From: Bacillota bacterium
Lineage (GTDB): Bacteria > Bacillota > Clostridia > Lachnospirales > Lachnospiraceae
Assembly: GCA_023434365.1 (NCBI GenBank)
Contig: JAEYSV010000047.1
Span: 1-16,199 of the forward strand
Direction: 5' to 3'
DNA: 16,199 nucleotides
Below are positions 1 to 7,611 of this stretch, piece by piece. A program made the translations under genes and the position numbers. Positions within the stretch are counted from its first letter, which is position 1, and each line of letters opens with the position of its first letter. The notes beneath the pieces were generated by a model, which saw only the letters and a list, made by a program, of their open reading frames with translations, did no database searches and had not been told where the DNA came from.

Positions 1-81
1 AGACGACAAGGTAGATAGGACAAAGGTGGAAGTGTGGTAACACATGCAGCTGATTGTTACTAATAGGTCGAGGGCTTAACC
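1..81 (+). rRNA. 23S ribosomal RNA, 3' end (partial)
   Basis: The first ~81 bases match the highly conserved 3' end of bacterial 23S rRNA: an ACGACAAGGTAGATAGG-like segment, then a stretch ending in ACTAATAGGTCGAGGGCTTAACC, where the 3' strand of the terminal helix closes the molecule. The rest of the gene lies upstream of the window. The exact mature end is uncertain by a few bases. No 5S rRNA or tRNA is recognisable after it. An open reading frame that runs through from base 54 is an artefact of translating the rRNA and its spacer. Confidence 0.93.
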
Positions 82-143
82 TAATAATAATTTGGATGAT
101 AACAATGTGTAGTTTTGAAGATATAAAAGGTGAAGGCATATAT

Positions 144-1958
144 ATGATAGATTTGAGTCTATTGTATATATGCTTTTTTGTATTTATATTAATATTTATG
201 TTATATGAAATAAAAATACCAAAAGGCATTGACAATGCTTTACGTAAAGTAGGAATAGGAGACATTAAGTGTAATAATGATAGTCTTACTATTAATGGAG
301 TAAATATGATATATACTGTTGATGGGGAAGTGAATTTCCGTAAGCTTTCAACTGTATTGCCAAAGTTTACAAAAAGCAGCACAGCTCTTATCCCAAACTC
401 GGTTAAGAATGGTAGCTATAGTTATGAACCAGTAGCAAGTTATAAAGATATGGAAAGTGCAACAGCACCGCTGGTGAAAAAGACTCTCCCTAGCATCGGT
501 ATTAATGTTCATTCACCAGTAGTAACTAATCCATCCTTTGTTACATCAGTAAGAGAAAAGGATGGAGGATATGTTTTAGAGTCTGGCGAAACTTATACAT
601 TAAAATTTAATAGTTATGCCCATCTGTCTAATGTAGGATATGGAACGGGAATGTTTGATGCTTACACTTATGCAAGAATCGTAAAATTTCCAGTGAATAT
701 GTATATTGATAATGTCTTAGTTAATGCAAATACGCTTCGAGTGGTAGGAAATACATTTACAATACGCATTCCAGACAATGTAGATTATGAGGGAGCACTG
801 TCGGCTACTTTTTATTCTGTGGCAAATAATTATGCATCTTTAGGTAAGACATTAACGAATACGGTTTCTTCTAGTCAAGCCTATGCAAATAAAACAGCTA
901 GTTATTATAGTGCGAGTGCGCAAATTAAACTATTCTTGGATACGAAAAGAATTTATGATTTTAATGTATATGACATTAATGATTATCCGTTATGGGAACC
1001 AATATTTCGAAAGCCAAATTCCGTTGTGCATAACGGAACAAGTTATCGAGCAGGAATTTATGATTACAATAAAAACAAGGTAGTATCAAATGCAACGTTA
1101 ACTTTACCAATTTTAAATGGATCTCACTTAACTGCAAAAAATAAGGGAACAGTAAAACTTGGATATGCGTTTCGTTATAATGTTAAAACACAAGGAAGTT
1201 TAACCGGAGACAAAGATTATCTCTTAATCAAACCAAAATTCTATTATGTGAGAAAAAATGGAACTGGTAGACAAGAAGTCGATCTATATTACAATGAGAC
1301 AATCCAGGGGAAGAAAGAATATTTTATTAAGGTAGGTAGTAGCAAGGACTTATTGAATACACATGTTGTTTACATGGGAAATAAATATGTCAATGCTTCA
1401 ACTTCGGAGTTAACAACCACTGCATCCTTACTAGGAATAGATACTACTCGCTTTATTCAAACAAAAGTAAATGGTTATACTTATGGAGAGATTAAAATTC
1501 CAAGTGGTATGCGAACTTTTATCGGAGATGGTAGTGGAGCTGCAAATGATGAGGAAAAGAAAAAAGCGCAAAAACGAATTCAAAACTGGTATGGTGAATA
1601 TAGCCTTCCGTCGGACACTTTTGCGGTTCCAAAAAACTATGATATCCAAGAAGCGGCAAGAGTACAAGGTGGTCTAACTGGTAAAGAGTCTTTCTGGTTA
1701 AAAGATGGATATATTATTATAAACTTTGATATTAGTGCATATAAGCATCAATCGGCTACCAACACATATGAAAAGTATATTCAATATAACGGAGATATTA
1801 ATATGTGGCAGATAGAGGGATATGGTCTTAGTAAAAAGGATAGTAATAATAGCACTTTTTCATTACAATATGGGGATATTATCTTTTACAGCACTTTATA
1901 TGATGGTAATAAAAAAGTAAATGCAGACCAGGATTACATATCTGGTGGAACGCATTAA
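144..1958 (+). CDS. Membrane-anchored or secreted surface protein of unknown function
   Basis: A 604-residue protein. I chose the ATG at 144 because AAGGTGA lies about 10 bases upstream; in-frame ATGs at 54 and 105 fall in or just after the 23S rRNA. Residues 4-21 (SLLYICFFVFILIFML region) form one hydrophobic segment without a preceding basic stretch, so a signal anchor or uncleaved signal is likely. The rest is rich in Ser, Thr, Asn, Tyr and Gly with alternating beta-type hydrophobicity, typical of extracellular beta-sandwich proteins. The C-terminal part (motifs such as KESFWLKDGYIIINFD) recalls clostridial proteins carrying DUF5704, but this is from memory and unverified. No sortase LPxTG, S-layer homology or catalytic motif is visible. 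Its start lies only 62 bp after the 23S rRNA, and a bidirectional terminator follows. The N-terminus could be shortened relative to relatives, since the anchor runs almost directly into the ordered domain. Confidence 0.72.
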   Translation: MIDLSLLYICFFVFILIFMLYEIKIPKGIDNALRKVGIGDIKCNNDSLTINGVNMIYTVDGEVNFRKLSTVLPKFTKSSTALIPNSVKNGSYSYEPVASYKDMESATAPLVKKTLPSIGINVHSPVVTNPSFVTSVREKDGGYVLESGETYTLKFNSYAHLSNVGYGTGMFDAYTYARIVKFPVNMYIDNVLVNANTLRVVGNTFTIRIPDNVDYEGALSATFYSVANNYASLGKTLTNTVSSSQAYANKTASYYSASAQIKLFLDTKRIYDFNVYDINDYPLWEPIFRKPNSVVHNGTSYRAGIYDYNKNKVVSNATLTLPILNGSHLTAKNKGTVKLGYAFRYNVKTQGSLTGDKDYLLIKPKFYYVRKNGTGRQEVDLYYNETIQGKKEYFIKVGSSKDLLNTHVVYMGNKYVNASTSELTTTASLLGIDTTRFIQTKVNGYTYGEIKIPSGMRTFIGDGSGAANDEEKKKAQKRIQNWYGEYSLPSDTFAVPKNYDIQEAARVQGGLTGKESFWLKDGYIIINFDISAYKHQSATNTYEKYIQYNGDINMWQIEGYGLSKKDSNNSTFSLQYGDIIFYSTLYDGNKKVNADQDYISGGTH

Positions 1959-2000
1959 TATAATATACGAAGAAGAATAATTTTAAAGTAATAAAGTATG

Positions 2001-2041
2001 AAAAAAGAGAGCCTGTTATTTATTACAGGCTCTCTTTTTTT
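2001..2041. terminator. Bidirectional intrinsic terminator
   Basis: A near-perfect hairpin has left arm AAAAAAGAGAGCCTGT (2001-2016) and right arm ACAGGCTCTCTTTTTTT (2025-2041), with an 8-nt loop. It has a T-run on the plus strand and the mirrored T-run on the minus strand. It sits between the converging genes that end at 1958 (plus) and 2052 (minus), so it can serve both. Confidence 0.93.
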
Positions 2042-2051
2042 GTATTATATT

Positions 2052-4760
2052 TTAATAAGTATATATATTAATTGTTTGGTAAGAATCTGGTACTACATTT
2101 TTTGGACGTAACACAATATAGCGAATATTAGGATTACTTAATGATGAACACCGTTTGTAAAATGTATATGCATTATCTCTTCCCTTGTAATAATAATAGG
2201 TATAGGAATCAAATTCCATCTTAAAATCTTGTAAATTATATAATGTTGTATCGCATTCTATATTTTTTATCATCGCCAAGTAGAAATTACTGTACGTATC
2301 TAAGATAAGTGGCTTTAATCCATCTTCTTTTCGATACTGATTGATTTCATCAACAAAATCGTAGTATTCCTGCTTTTCTTTATAGGCGCTACTGCTTACT
2401 GTAACAGTACATACATAATCTTTTTTACCAAAATCACTTGAAACCGTAGCGGTTATTTTAACTGTTCCATATGCTTTGGTAGTGATATTACCCTTTGCAT
2501 CGACTGATGCAATTGCTGTATTTGATGAAGACCATGTGACTGGAAGATGTTCATTTTTCATTATATATATGGTGGCTGTTTTGTTTTTATCAATTAACAT
2601 GCTAGTTTGAGAAAGTAATGGTCGGATTACTGCTATTGTGTAGTTAAATGAAACATTGCTTACCTGTGCTTCGAGGTGGGTGGATGCATAATAATTCTCT
2701 ATGGCACTTGGTGTAAAGACTGTCCCTTTGTTGTCTACTTTTGCAATGCTTTCATCTTCTGAAGACCAGGTAACTGGAGTTTTTGTTGGTAGATTAATAG
2801 TATAGCTTTGGCCAGCAATGGCAACATAATATTCTTTTTCTTGTGAGATAGTTTCTGCAGAGAAAGTGCATGTATACGTTTTATTATTAACTGTAGCTGT
2901 TACGGTTGCAGTCCCTGCCTTAAGTGGCTCAACATAGCACATATATGGAATGTTATATTGAGTATATATCTCTAGCATTTGAGGATCTGAAGAGTGCCAA
3001 CTCACTGGTTCCCCGTTCCACCCTTCTAATTTAAGAATTTCTTTTGTGGCATAAACCGTAGTATTACCAGTACTTCCATAAGACATATAGACTTCCGTTT
3101 TATTTAAAGCAATATTGGTTGCGTTTATATTATAAGTAAAGGCATAGCCACTAGGTGTTTTAGCAGATATAGTTACTTCTCCATAACTTAAAGCTGTAAT
3201 CAATCCGTATGGATTAACAGAAACAATATTTGAATTGCTAGAAGACCATTGTATCGTTTCTTTCGTGTCATAAACATATAAGGTAGTAGATTTGCCTTTT
3301 AATAAATTTATGACGGATGTTTGTGTAATATATGGAGTGGAAACAGAAACGGTACATGAATATGTTTTGTTAAGTACTTTTGTTTGAATCGTTGTGGTAC
3401 CGGCTTTTTTAGGTGTAATATTTCCACTTTGATCTACGATTGCTACTGTTGTATTACTGCTCGTCCACTGGTAGGATAGTGTTCCAGTACCTGAAAGAGT
3501 AACTTTTCCTTTTGTTCCTAACGTTAAAGACATTGCGTTATGATTAATGGATGGATTGTATACATAAATCTTACAGGTAAGGATTTTAGTACCTATTTTG
3601 GCAGTAATGGTGCCAGAACAGTTCTTGCCTGCAAAGGTAGTTACTAACCCGTTGCTTGATACCGAAAGATTCTCTGAATTACTTGACCATGTTACAGTAG
3701 AAGTTGCGTTTGATACGGTCAGTTTGATTGTCTCGCCACCTATTAAGGAAACCGAGGTTTTACTTAGCTTTGGAGTAGTGTACTCAGAAACAGTTATCTT
3801 ACAAGTTAGCTTCGTTTTACCTATTGTTGCAGTGATAGTTGCGGTACCATTTTTAATACCCTTTACAACACCTTTACTAGAGACAGTGGCAATAGATTTG
3901 TTGCTTGTGGTCCATTTAACAGTTGAGGAAGCATTATATACTTTTACCTGTGTAGTTTTCCCTTTATAAATGCGAGAAGTGCTTACATTTAATTTCATAG
4001 GGTTTTTAACGGTTACTTTGCATACATATTTCTTTTTTCCTATGGTAGCAGTGATTGTTGCGGTACCATTTTTGATACCTTTTACCGTACCTTTACTGGA
4101 GACAGTGGCGATTTTCTTATTGCTAGTAGACCATTTGATTTTTGATGTAGTATATAACACCTTTAGCTGTGTAGTTTTCCCGACATAAAGAGATGTGGAA
4201 GACTTACTTATTTTAGGTGGTGGGTTTGTTATAGTTATTTTGCAACGATATTTCGTTTTACCTACTGTAGCAGTGATTGTTGCGGTACCTTTATTGATAC
4301 CCTTTACCGTACCTTTACTAGAGACAGTGGCGATCTTCTTATTACTTGTGGTCCATTTAATCTTAGATTGTGATACACCATAGACTTTCAGGGTATAGGT
4401 TTTTCCTTTATAGATAGTCTTTTTAGTAGCATTTATGTAAGGGTTTTTAACAGTAACTTTATAAATCACTTTTTTATTGCTATAGGTTGCTGTAATAGTG
4501 GCAGAACCTTTCTTTTTTGCTGTAATCGTTCCCTTTGTAGATACCGTAGCAACTGATTTATTACTAGATTTATAAGTGACTTTACTTTTTGTATCAACTT
4601 TTATGCTTTTGGTCTGATTCGTATAAATTGTTAGTTTCTTAGTAGTAGTGGTATATGATTTTGCACTACTTTTATAACCAGACAAAAATGATCCACATAT
4701 AAAAATAGTAATGAATAATATAAGAACTACATAATATCTCTTGTGTTTAAAGTTATTCAT
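2052..4760 (-). CDS. Secreted multi-Ig-like (BIG2-type) repeat protein with short CAP/SCP-like C-terminus
   Basis: A 902-residue exported protein. I placed the start at 4760 (MNNFKHKRYY...), because GGAG lies 6-7 bases upstream; an ATG four codons earlier has a poorer site. Residues 1-33 form a signal peptide: Lys/Arg-rich start, core VVLILFITIFICGSF, then small residues. About ten repeats of 68-88 residues follow (roughly 38-790). Each has the BIG2 pattern: a Lys/Thr-rich strand, W-[ST]-[ST]-S-[ND] with an IATV core, G-x-[VI], then a G-TATITA strand and a closing C-x-V-T-V. Repeats 2-4 are very alike, while 8 and 9 are divergent. The last ~111 residues begin FVDEINQYRKEDGLKPL, which matches the opening helix of CAP/SCP-family domains, but the usual conserved His and GEN motifs are not seen. 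Such proteins usually act in adhesion or wall association; that is inference. No anchor motif is seen. It converges on the gene ending at 1958. Confidence 0.88.
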   Translation of the reverse strand: MNNFKHKRYYVVLILFITIFICGSFLSGYKSSAKSYTTTTKKLTIYTNQTKSIKVDTKSKVTYKSSNKSVATVSTKGTITAKKKGSATITATYSNKKVIYKVTVKNPYINATKKTIYKGKTYTLKVYGVSQSKIKWTTSNKKIATVSSKGTVKGINKGTATITATVGKTKYRCKITITNPPPKISKSSTSLYVGKTTQLKVLYTTSKIKWSTSNKKIATVSSKGTVKGIKNGTATITATIGKKKYVCKVTVKNPMKLNVSTSRIYKGKTTQVKVYNASSTVKWTTSNKSIATVSSKGVVKGIKNGTATITATIGKTKLTCKITVSEYTTPKLSKTSVSLIGGETIKLTVSNATSTVTWSSNSENLSVSSNGLVTTFAGKNCSGTITAKIGTKILTCKIYVYNPSINHNAMSLTLGTKGKVTLSGTGTLSYQWTSSNTTVAIVDQSGNITPKKAGTTTIQTKVLNKTYSCTVSVSTPYITQTSVINLLKGKSTTLYVYDTKETIQWSSSNSNIVSVNPYGLITALSYGEVTISAKTPSGYAFTYNINATNIALNKTEVYMSYGSTGNTTVYATKEILKLEGWNGEPVSWHSSDPQMLEIYTQYNIPYMCYVEPLKAGTATVTATVNNKTYTCTFSAETISQEKEYYVAIAGQSYTINLPTKTPVTWSSEDESIAKVDNKGTVFTPSAIENYYASTHLEAQVSNVSFNYTIAVIRPLLSQTSMLIDKNKTATIYIMKNEHLPVTWSSSNTAIASVDAKGNITTKAYGTVKITATVSSDFGKKDYVCTVTVSSSAYKEKQEYYDFVDEINQYRKEDGLKPLILDTYSNFYLAMIKNIECDTTLYNLQDFKMEFDSYTYYYYKGRDNAYTFYKRCSSLSNPNIRYIVLRPKNVVPDSYQTINIYTY
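3795..4440 (-). repeat. Tandem ~220-bp DNA repeats encoding Ig-like domains 2-4
   Basis: Three consecutive Ig-repeat units are alike at the DNA level as well as the protein level. The marker GCGGTACC occurs at 3841, 4060 and 4282, giving periods of 219 and 222 bp (73 and 74 codons). Around each marker long stretches are shared, such as CCTTTACTAGAGACAGTGGC with only single changes. The outer repeats of the same gene have diverged much further. This points to recent duplication or gene conversion among units 2-4. Boundaries are approximate. Confidence 0.8.
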
Positions 4761-5055
4761 AGTAATCTCCATTCCGCCGCAAAAGTTGACGGCACAATAT
4801 AGTAATGTAAGGTTAAAATAACACCACTTTCTTGATACAAACCTTATCTTTCAAGTACAAATGGGTGACTCTACCAGAATGTATACAAAGAAATGCGTAT
4901 ACAAATGGATTATATCATATCTATTAACAATATTATAGACATTATGATTGCTTCCGTGATTATCCTTATAAAATGCTAGGTCTCAGTTTTTCTCCTTGAC
5001 ATAATTAAGATGTTGTTTAGGGGTAGCTCCAGAGAACAATGAATCAGGTACTTAA

Positions 5056-5083
5056 TTGTATAATGTTGTATAGTGTTTATAAT
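5056..5083 (+). promoter_or_regulatory. Candidate sigma-A-type promoter
   Basis: TTGTAT (5056-5061) and a perfect TATAAT (5078-5083) are separated by 16 nt. Transcription would start near 5090 and could drive the five-gene run beginning at 5286 with a leader of about 200 nt. Such boxes arise by chance in A+T-rich DNA, so this is a candidate only. Confidence 0.4.
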
Positions 5084-5107
5084 TTTATGAGCGTTCTTAG
5101 GAAATTT

Positions 5108-5191
5108 ATGGTATACTTATTTTGTTGCTTTGGATATGTTAATGAGAATCTTGAAGAAGATGGAATAGTTGTCAGGGATTTGAAACATTAA
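5108..5191 (+). CDS. Possible small ORF (27 aa), doubtful
   Basis: An ATG at 5108 opens a 27-codon frame (MVYLFCCFGYVNEN..., ending RDLKH). AGGAA lies about 6 bases upstream, and the TTGTAT/TATAAT pair lies a short distance before it. The start is hydrophobic and the end charged. It may be a leader peptide of the downstream operon, a remnant of a decayed gene, or chance. No family is recognised. Confidence 0.18.
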   Translation: MVYLFCCFGYVNENLEEDGIVVRDLKH

Positions 5192-5285
5192 GAATGCAGA
5201 GGAATATGAATAAAGATGGGATACATTAAAGACAAATTACAAAGCGAAGTCTGAATAGCATAGAACATAATATAAGAGGTTAATT

Positions 5286-6176
5286 ATGAAAAGTGTATTA
5301 AGACATTGGAAGTTAAATTACAACAATGTGATTGAGGTAAAAAAGAATGTATGGTGCATTGACGACAGCTATTATTTGAAGGCATATAATGATAAGGCAT
5401 TCATTAGAAACTTGCAACTATATGAGGACTTAAGAAATTATGGGATTCCTGCTCCAGAAATTATAACAAATATTCAAGGCGAGAACTACACCAAATTAAA
5501 CGGTACATATTATTTTCTGGCTTGTAAAATGCCGGGACATCATTTTTTATCAGAGGACGTTGTAAATCATCCAGAGAAAGCCCGTATAGTTGGAAAGACG
5601 TTAGGAAAGTTACATAAGACATTTTCAATAATATCAGATTGGTATGAACTGACTGATAATAATTTTATGGCTGAATTAAATGGCTGGATTAAGGACGCGA
5701 TTGAGGAGCATGGTAAGGATAGTTACGCTTATCGTATTTATCAAGAATGTAAAACAGAGTTAGGCTTGGTTTATAACAAATTAGTAAAGCATATGATTCA
5801 CAGGGATATTCATTTGGGCAACTTGCTTTTTAATGCAAATGAGATTACTGGTTACATCGATTTTGATTTGACGCAGATTAATGTAAGAATATTTGATCTA
5901 GCTTATATACTTGCTGGCTGGATGGTAGATAAAACACATGACGAAAGTTATATGAGCAACTGGAACGTGGCAGTACAAGCTATAATTAAGGGATACGAGG
6001 AGGAAACCAAGCTTTCGGAGGTTGAAATCAGTACAATAAGAATTATGATATGCTGTATTGAATTGCTGTTTATAGCTTACTATTTCAACATTAATGATAT
6101 AGAAAATGCCTCAAAAGCAGAGAAATGCTTAGTATGGTTATGGGAGATTTATGATGGGAATCCAAATAGCATATAA
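5286..6176 (+). CDS. APH-family (protein-kinase-like) small-molecule phosphotransferase
   Basis: A 296-residue protein with the fold and active-site signatures of the phosphotransferase (APH/choline kinase/HSK2) superfamily, which transfers ATP gamma-phosphate to a small hydroxylated substrate in the cytoplasm. The N-lobe has the presumed ATP lysine in YYLKAY (K32) and PAPEII near 56-60. The catalytic loop is HRDIHLGNLLF (H172, R173, D174; metal-binding N179). The DFG-equivalent is IDFDL (D192, D194), followed by the RIFDLAYILAGW helix typical of the family. Length is normal. AGAGG before the ATG supports the start. It leads a run of closely spaced genes with a nitroreductase 27 bp behind. 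The substrate cannot be told: homoserine, choline, sugar, aminoglycoside or macrolide kinases and CotS-type spore proteins share these motifs. Resistance function should not be assumed. Confidence 0.85.
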   Translation: MKSVLRHWKLNYNNVIEVKKNVWCIDDSYYLKAYNDKAFIRNLQLYEDLRNYGIPAPEIITNIQGENYTKLNGTYYFLACKMPGHHFLSEDVVNHPEKARIVGKTLGKLHKTFSIISDWYELTDNNFMAELNGWIKDAIEEHGKDSYAYRIYQECKTELGLVYNKLVKHMIHRDIHLGNLLFNANEITGYIDFDLTQINVRIFDLAYILAGWMVDKTHDESYMSNWNVAVQAIIKGYEEETKLSEVEISTIRIMICCIELLFIAYYFNINDIENASKAEKCLVWLWEIYDGNPNSI

Positions 6177-6203
6177 AAACAACATAGTAAGGAGAAATCA
6201 AAT

Positions 6204-6713
6204 ATGGACATAATAGAAGCTATTTTTACACGAAGAAGCATTAGAAAGTTTACTGGGGAACCTGTATCGGATAGTGAGGTTGAGACAATAGTAAGAGCCG
6301 GATTTCAAGCTCCATCTGCTCATAACCTTCAACCTTGGGAGTTTATCATAATAAAAAATAAAAGTAAGTTTGAAGCAATTGCTAAAGTTCACCCTTATGC
6401 AAAAATGCTACCTCAGGCAGAGGTATGTATTATTGTATGTGGGGATGAAAACAAGCAGAAAATGACGGGGTTTTTAATTGAAGATTGTTCTGCAGCAATA
6501 GAGAATATGTTATTGGCGGTGCATGGTCTTGGTCTAGGTGGAGTTTGGTGTGGATTGTATCCGGTGACGCAACTTACTAAAGGGTTGAAAGAGGTTTGTC
6601 TGCTACCAGATCACGTGGTGCCAGTGGGTATGATTGTAATTGGACATAAGGGGGAAGAAAAGGCTGGAAAAGATATCTTTGATTCTTCAAAACTGCATTA
6701 TGAACAATGGTAA
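6204..6713 (+). CDS. Nitroreductase-family FMN oxidoreductase
   Basis: A 169-residue protein that spans one nitroreductase domain, near the short end for the family. These cytoplasmic enzymes bind FMN and use NAD(P)H to reduce nitro groups, quinones or similar acceptors. Visible signatures are the N-terminal RRSIRKF (residues 10-16; phosphate-binding arginines), PSAHNLQPWEF (37-47; FMN-ring loop), the helix EDCSAAIENMLLAVHGLGLG (93-112) followed by GVWCGLYP, and the C-terminal IVIGHKGEE segment. AAGGAG lies 10 bases before the ATG. It follows the kinase gene by 27 bp and precedes the nucleotidyltransferase-like gene by 39 bp, so co-transcription is likely. The physiological substrate is unknown. 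Confidence 0.92.
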   Translation: MDIIEAIFTRRSIRKFTGEPVSDSEVETIVRAGFQAPSAHNLQPWEFIIIKNKSKFEAIAKVHPYAKMLPQAEVCIIVCGDENKQKMTGFLIEDCSAAIENMLLAVHGLGLGGVWCGLYPVTQLTKGLKEVCLLPDHVVPVGMIVIGHKGEEKAGKDIFDSSKLHYEQW

Positions 6714-6752
6714 AGGATAGAGAAAGATGATACATTACATAAAGGAGGTTAT

Positions 6753-7589
6753 ATGGAGATTAATAAAGATACGATGAAGCAGGAGCTTACTCAGTTACTA
6801 GATAGAGTATTTAAATTGCCAGAAGTAAATATGGTAAAAATCAAAGAAATCAATATCTACGCTGCAGATGAAACAGATAAGATAGCAAAAAGTGTCGAGG
6901 AGTGTTATCATGATGTATTAAGTGATATTGATGTTGGCATTCATGTAACATTGCATCCAAAAGATATTAGAGATGGACACGGATATCATAGTAACCCTGA
7001 GAGAATCGGTTTATTACGAGAAAATTATCTTGGGTTAGCGTGTTCGGAGGCTGGCGGATTATTTCAGATGTTCAGGGTCATAATGAAGAATGGAATTCGT
7101 TTTGATATTGGGATGTATATTACGGAAGATTTAAATGCTCCGATTTATCAGATTCCATGTAGCGAAAAGCAAGAAATCAAAGAGGAAGGGAAGTTCTGGC
7201 CTAGATGGGACTTAAGAAAAGCAGATTATTTCTGGTTTGTTCAGATTCAGGCGCTTGCGAAGCTAATGAGACGTGATTATCTGATTGCTGACCATTTGGC
7301 CAATATGCAGATTAATGAAACATTATTAGCACAAATGATAGAGAGAGATAATCAGTATGGGACGAATTTTCATCGATATGGGTATGCCGAGCAACTTGAT
7401 TATCAAACCAATATAGGCCAGGAGTTTTCCTTTGATAAAAAGGAGGAAACTTATAATCTGATAGCTCGTAAATTGTGTGCGGCTGCGGTATCGTATGACC
7501 GTATGATAACCCGGTTAAACCCTGTTTATGAAGAAAGAAGAAGTATTTTCTTTAATATATGGAAGCAGTATGATTCCAAAGTAAAATAA
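6753..7589 (+). CDS. Nucleotidyltransferase-fold protein, ANT-like, substrate unknown
   Basis: A 278-residue protein behind a near-ideal AAAGGAGG site (6741-6748). Residues 54-66 (DVLSDIDVGIHV) carry the paired aspartates D58 and D60 of the DNA-polymerase-beta-type nucleotidyltransferase fold. A third carboxylate sits on a later strand in IRFDIGMY (D118), as this fold requires. The helical C-terminal half (FWFVQIQALAKLMRRDYLIAD...) resembles the helical domain of aminoglycoside/lincosamide nucleotidyltransferases. The usual Gly-Ser helix start before the aspartates reads K-S (46-47) here, so activity is not certain. Family members transfer AMP or another nucleotide to antibiotics, proteins or RNA; which applies here cannot be decided. 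It lies 39 bp after the nitroreductase and 22 bp before the AIM24 gene. Confidence 0.65.
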   Translation: MEINKDTMKQELTQLLDRVFKLPEVNMVKIKEINIYAADETDKIAKSVEECYHDVLSDIDVGIHVTLHPKDIRDGHGYHSNPERIGLLRENYLGLACSEAGGLFQMFRVIMKNGIRFDIGMYITEDLNAPIYQIPCSEKQEIKEEGKFWPRWDLRKADYFWFVQIQALAKLMRRDYLIADHLANMQINETLLAQMIERDNQYGTNFHRYGYAEQLDYQTNIGQEFSFDKKEETYNLIARKLCAAAVSYDRMITRLNPVYEERRSIFFNIWKQYDSKVK

Positions 7590-7611
7590 TAAAAAATTAG
7601 GAGGTAGTAGT

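Larger units (their letters stand above)
4761..5285. other. Intergenic region without a firmly supported gene
   Basis: This ~525-bp A+T-rich stretch lies between two divergently oriented genes. On the side of the minus-strand gene it has four TACAAA motifs (4836, 4856, 4884, 4900). The last two lie inside a direct repeat GTATACAAA (4881-4889 and 4897-4905, period 16). A small GC inverted repeat (GCCG...CGGC, around 4776-4793) lies just before the minus-strand gene's ribosome binding site. The 5056-5191 part holds a promoter-like pair and a possible 27-codon reading frame, listed separately. I see no tRNA, riboswitch consensus or mobile-element ends. Confidence 0.6.

Noticed and set aside
54..143. 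Upstream extension of the first coding region to an ATG at base 54
   Set aside because: That ATG lies inside the conserved 23S rRNA 3' end. The ATG at 144 has a well-spaced ribosome binding site and begins at the hydrophobic anchor.
3598..4383. Three plus-strand open frames (62-123 codons) opposite the Ig-array gene
   Set aside because: They are antisense shadows of the repeated Ig domains: hydrophobic, mutually similar and without ribosome binding sites.
5286..6176. Specific call as an aminoglycoside-resistance kinase
   Set aside because: The catalytic motifs are shared by many small-molecule kinases, and nothing in the sequence identifies the substrate.
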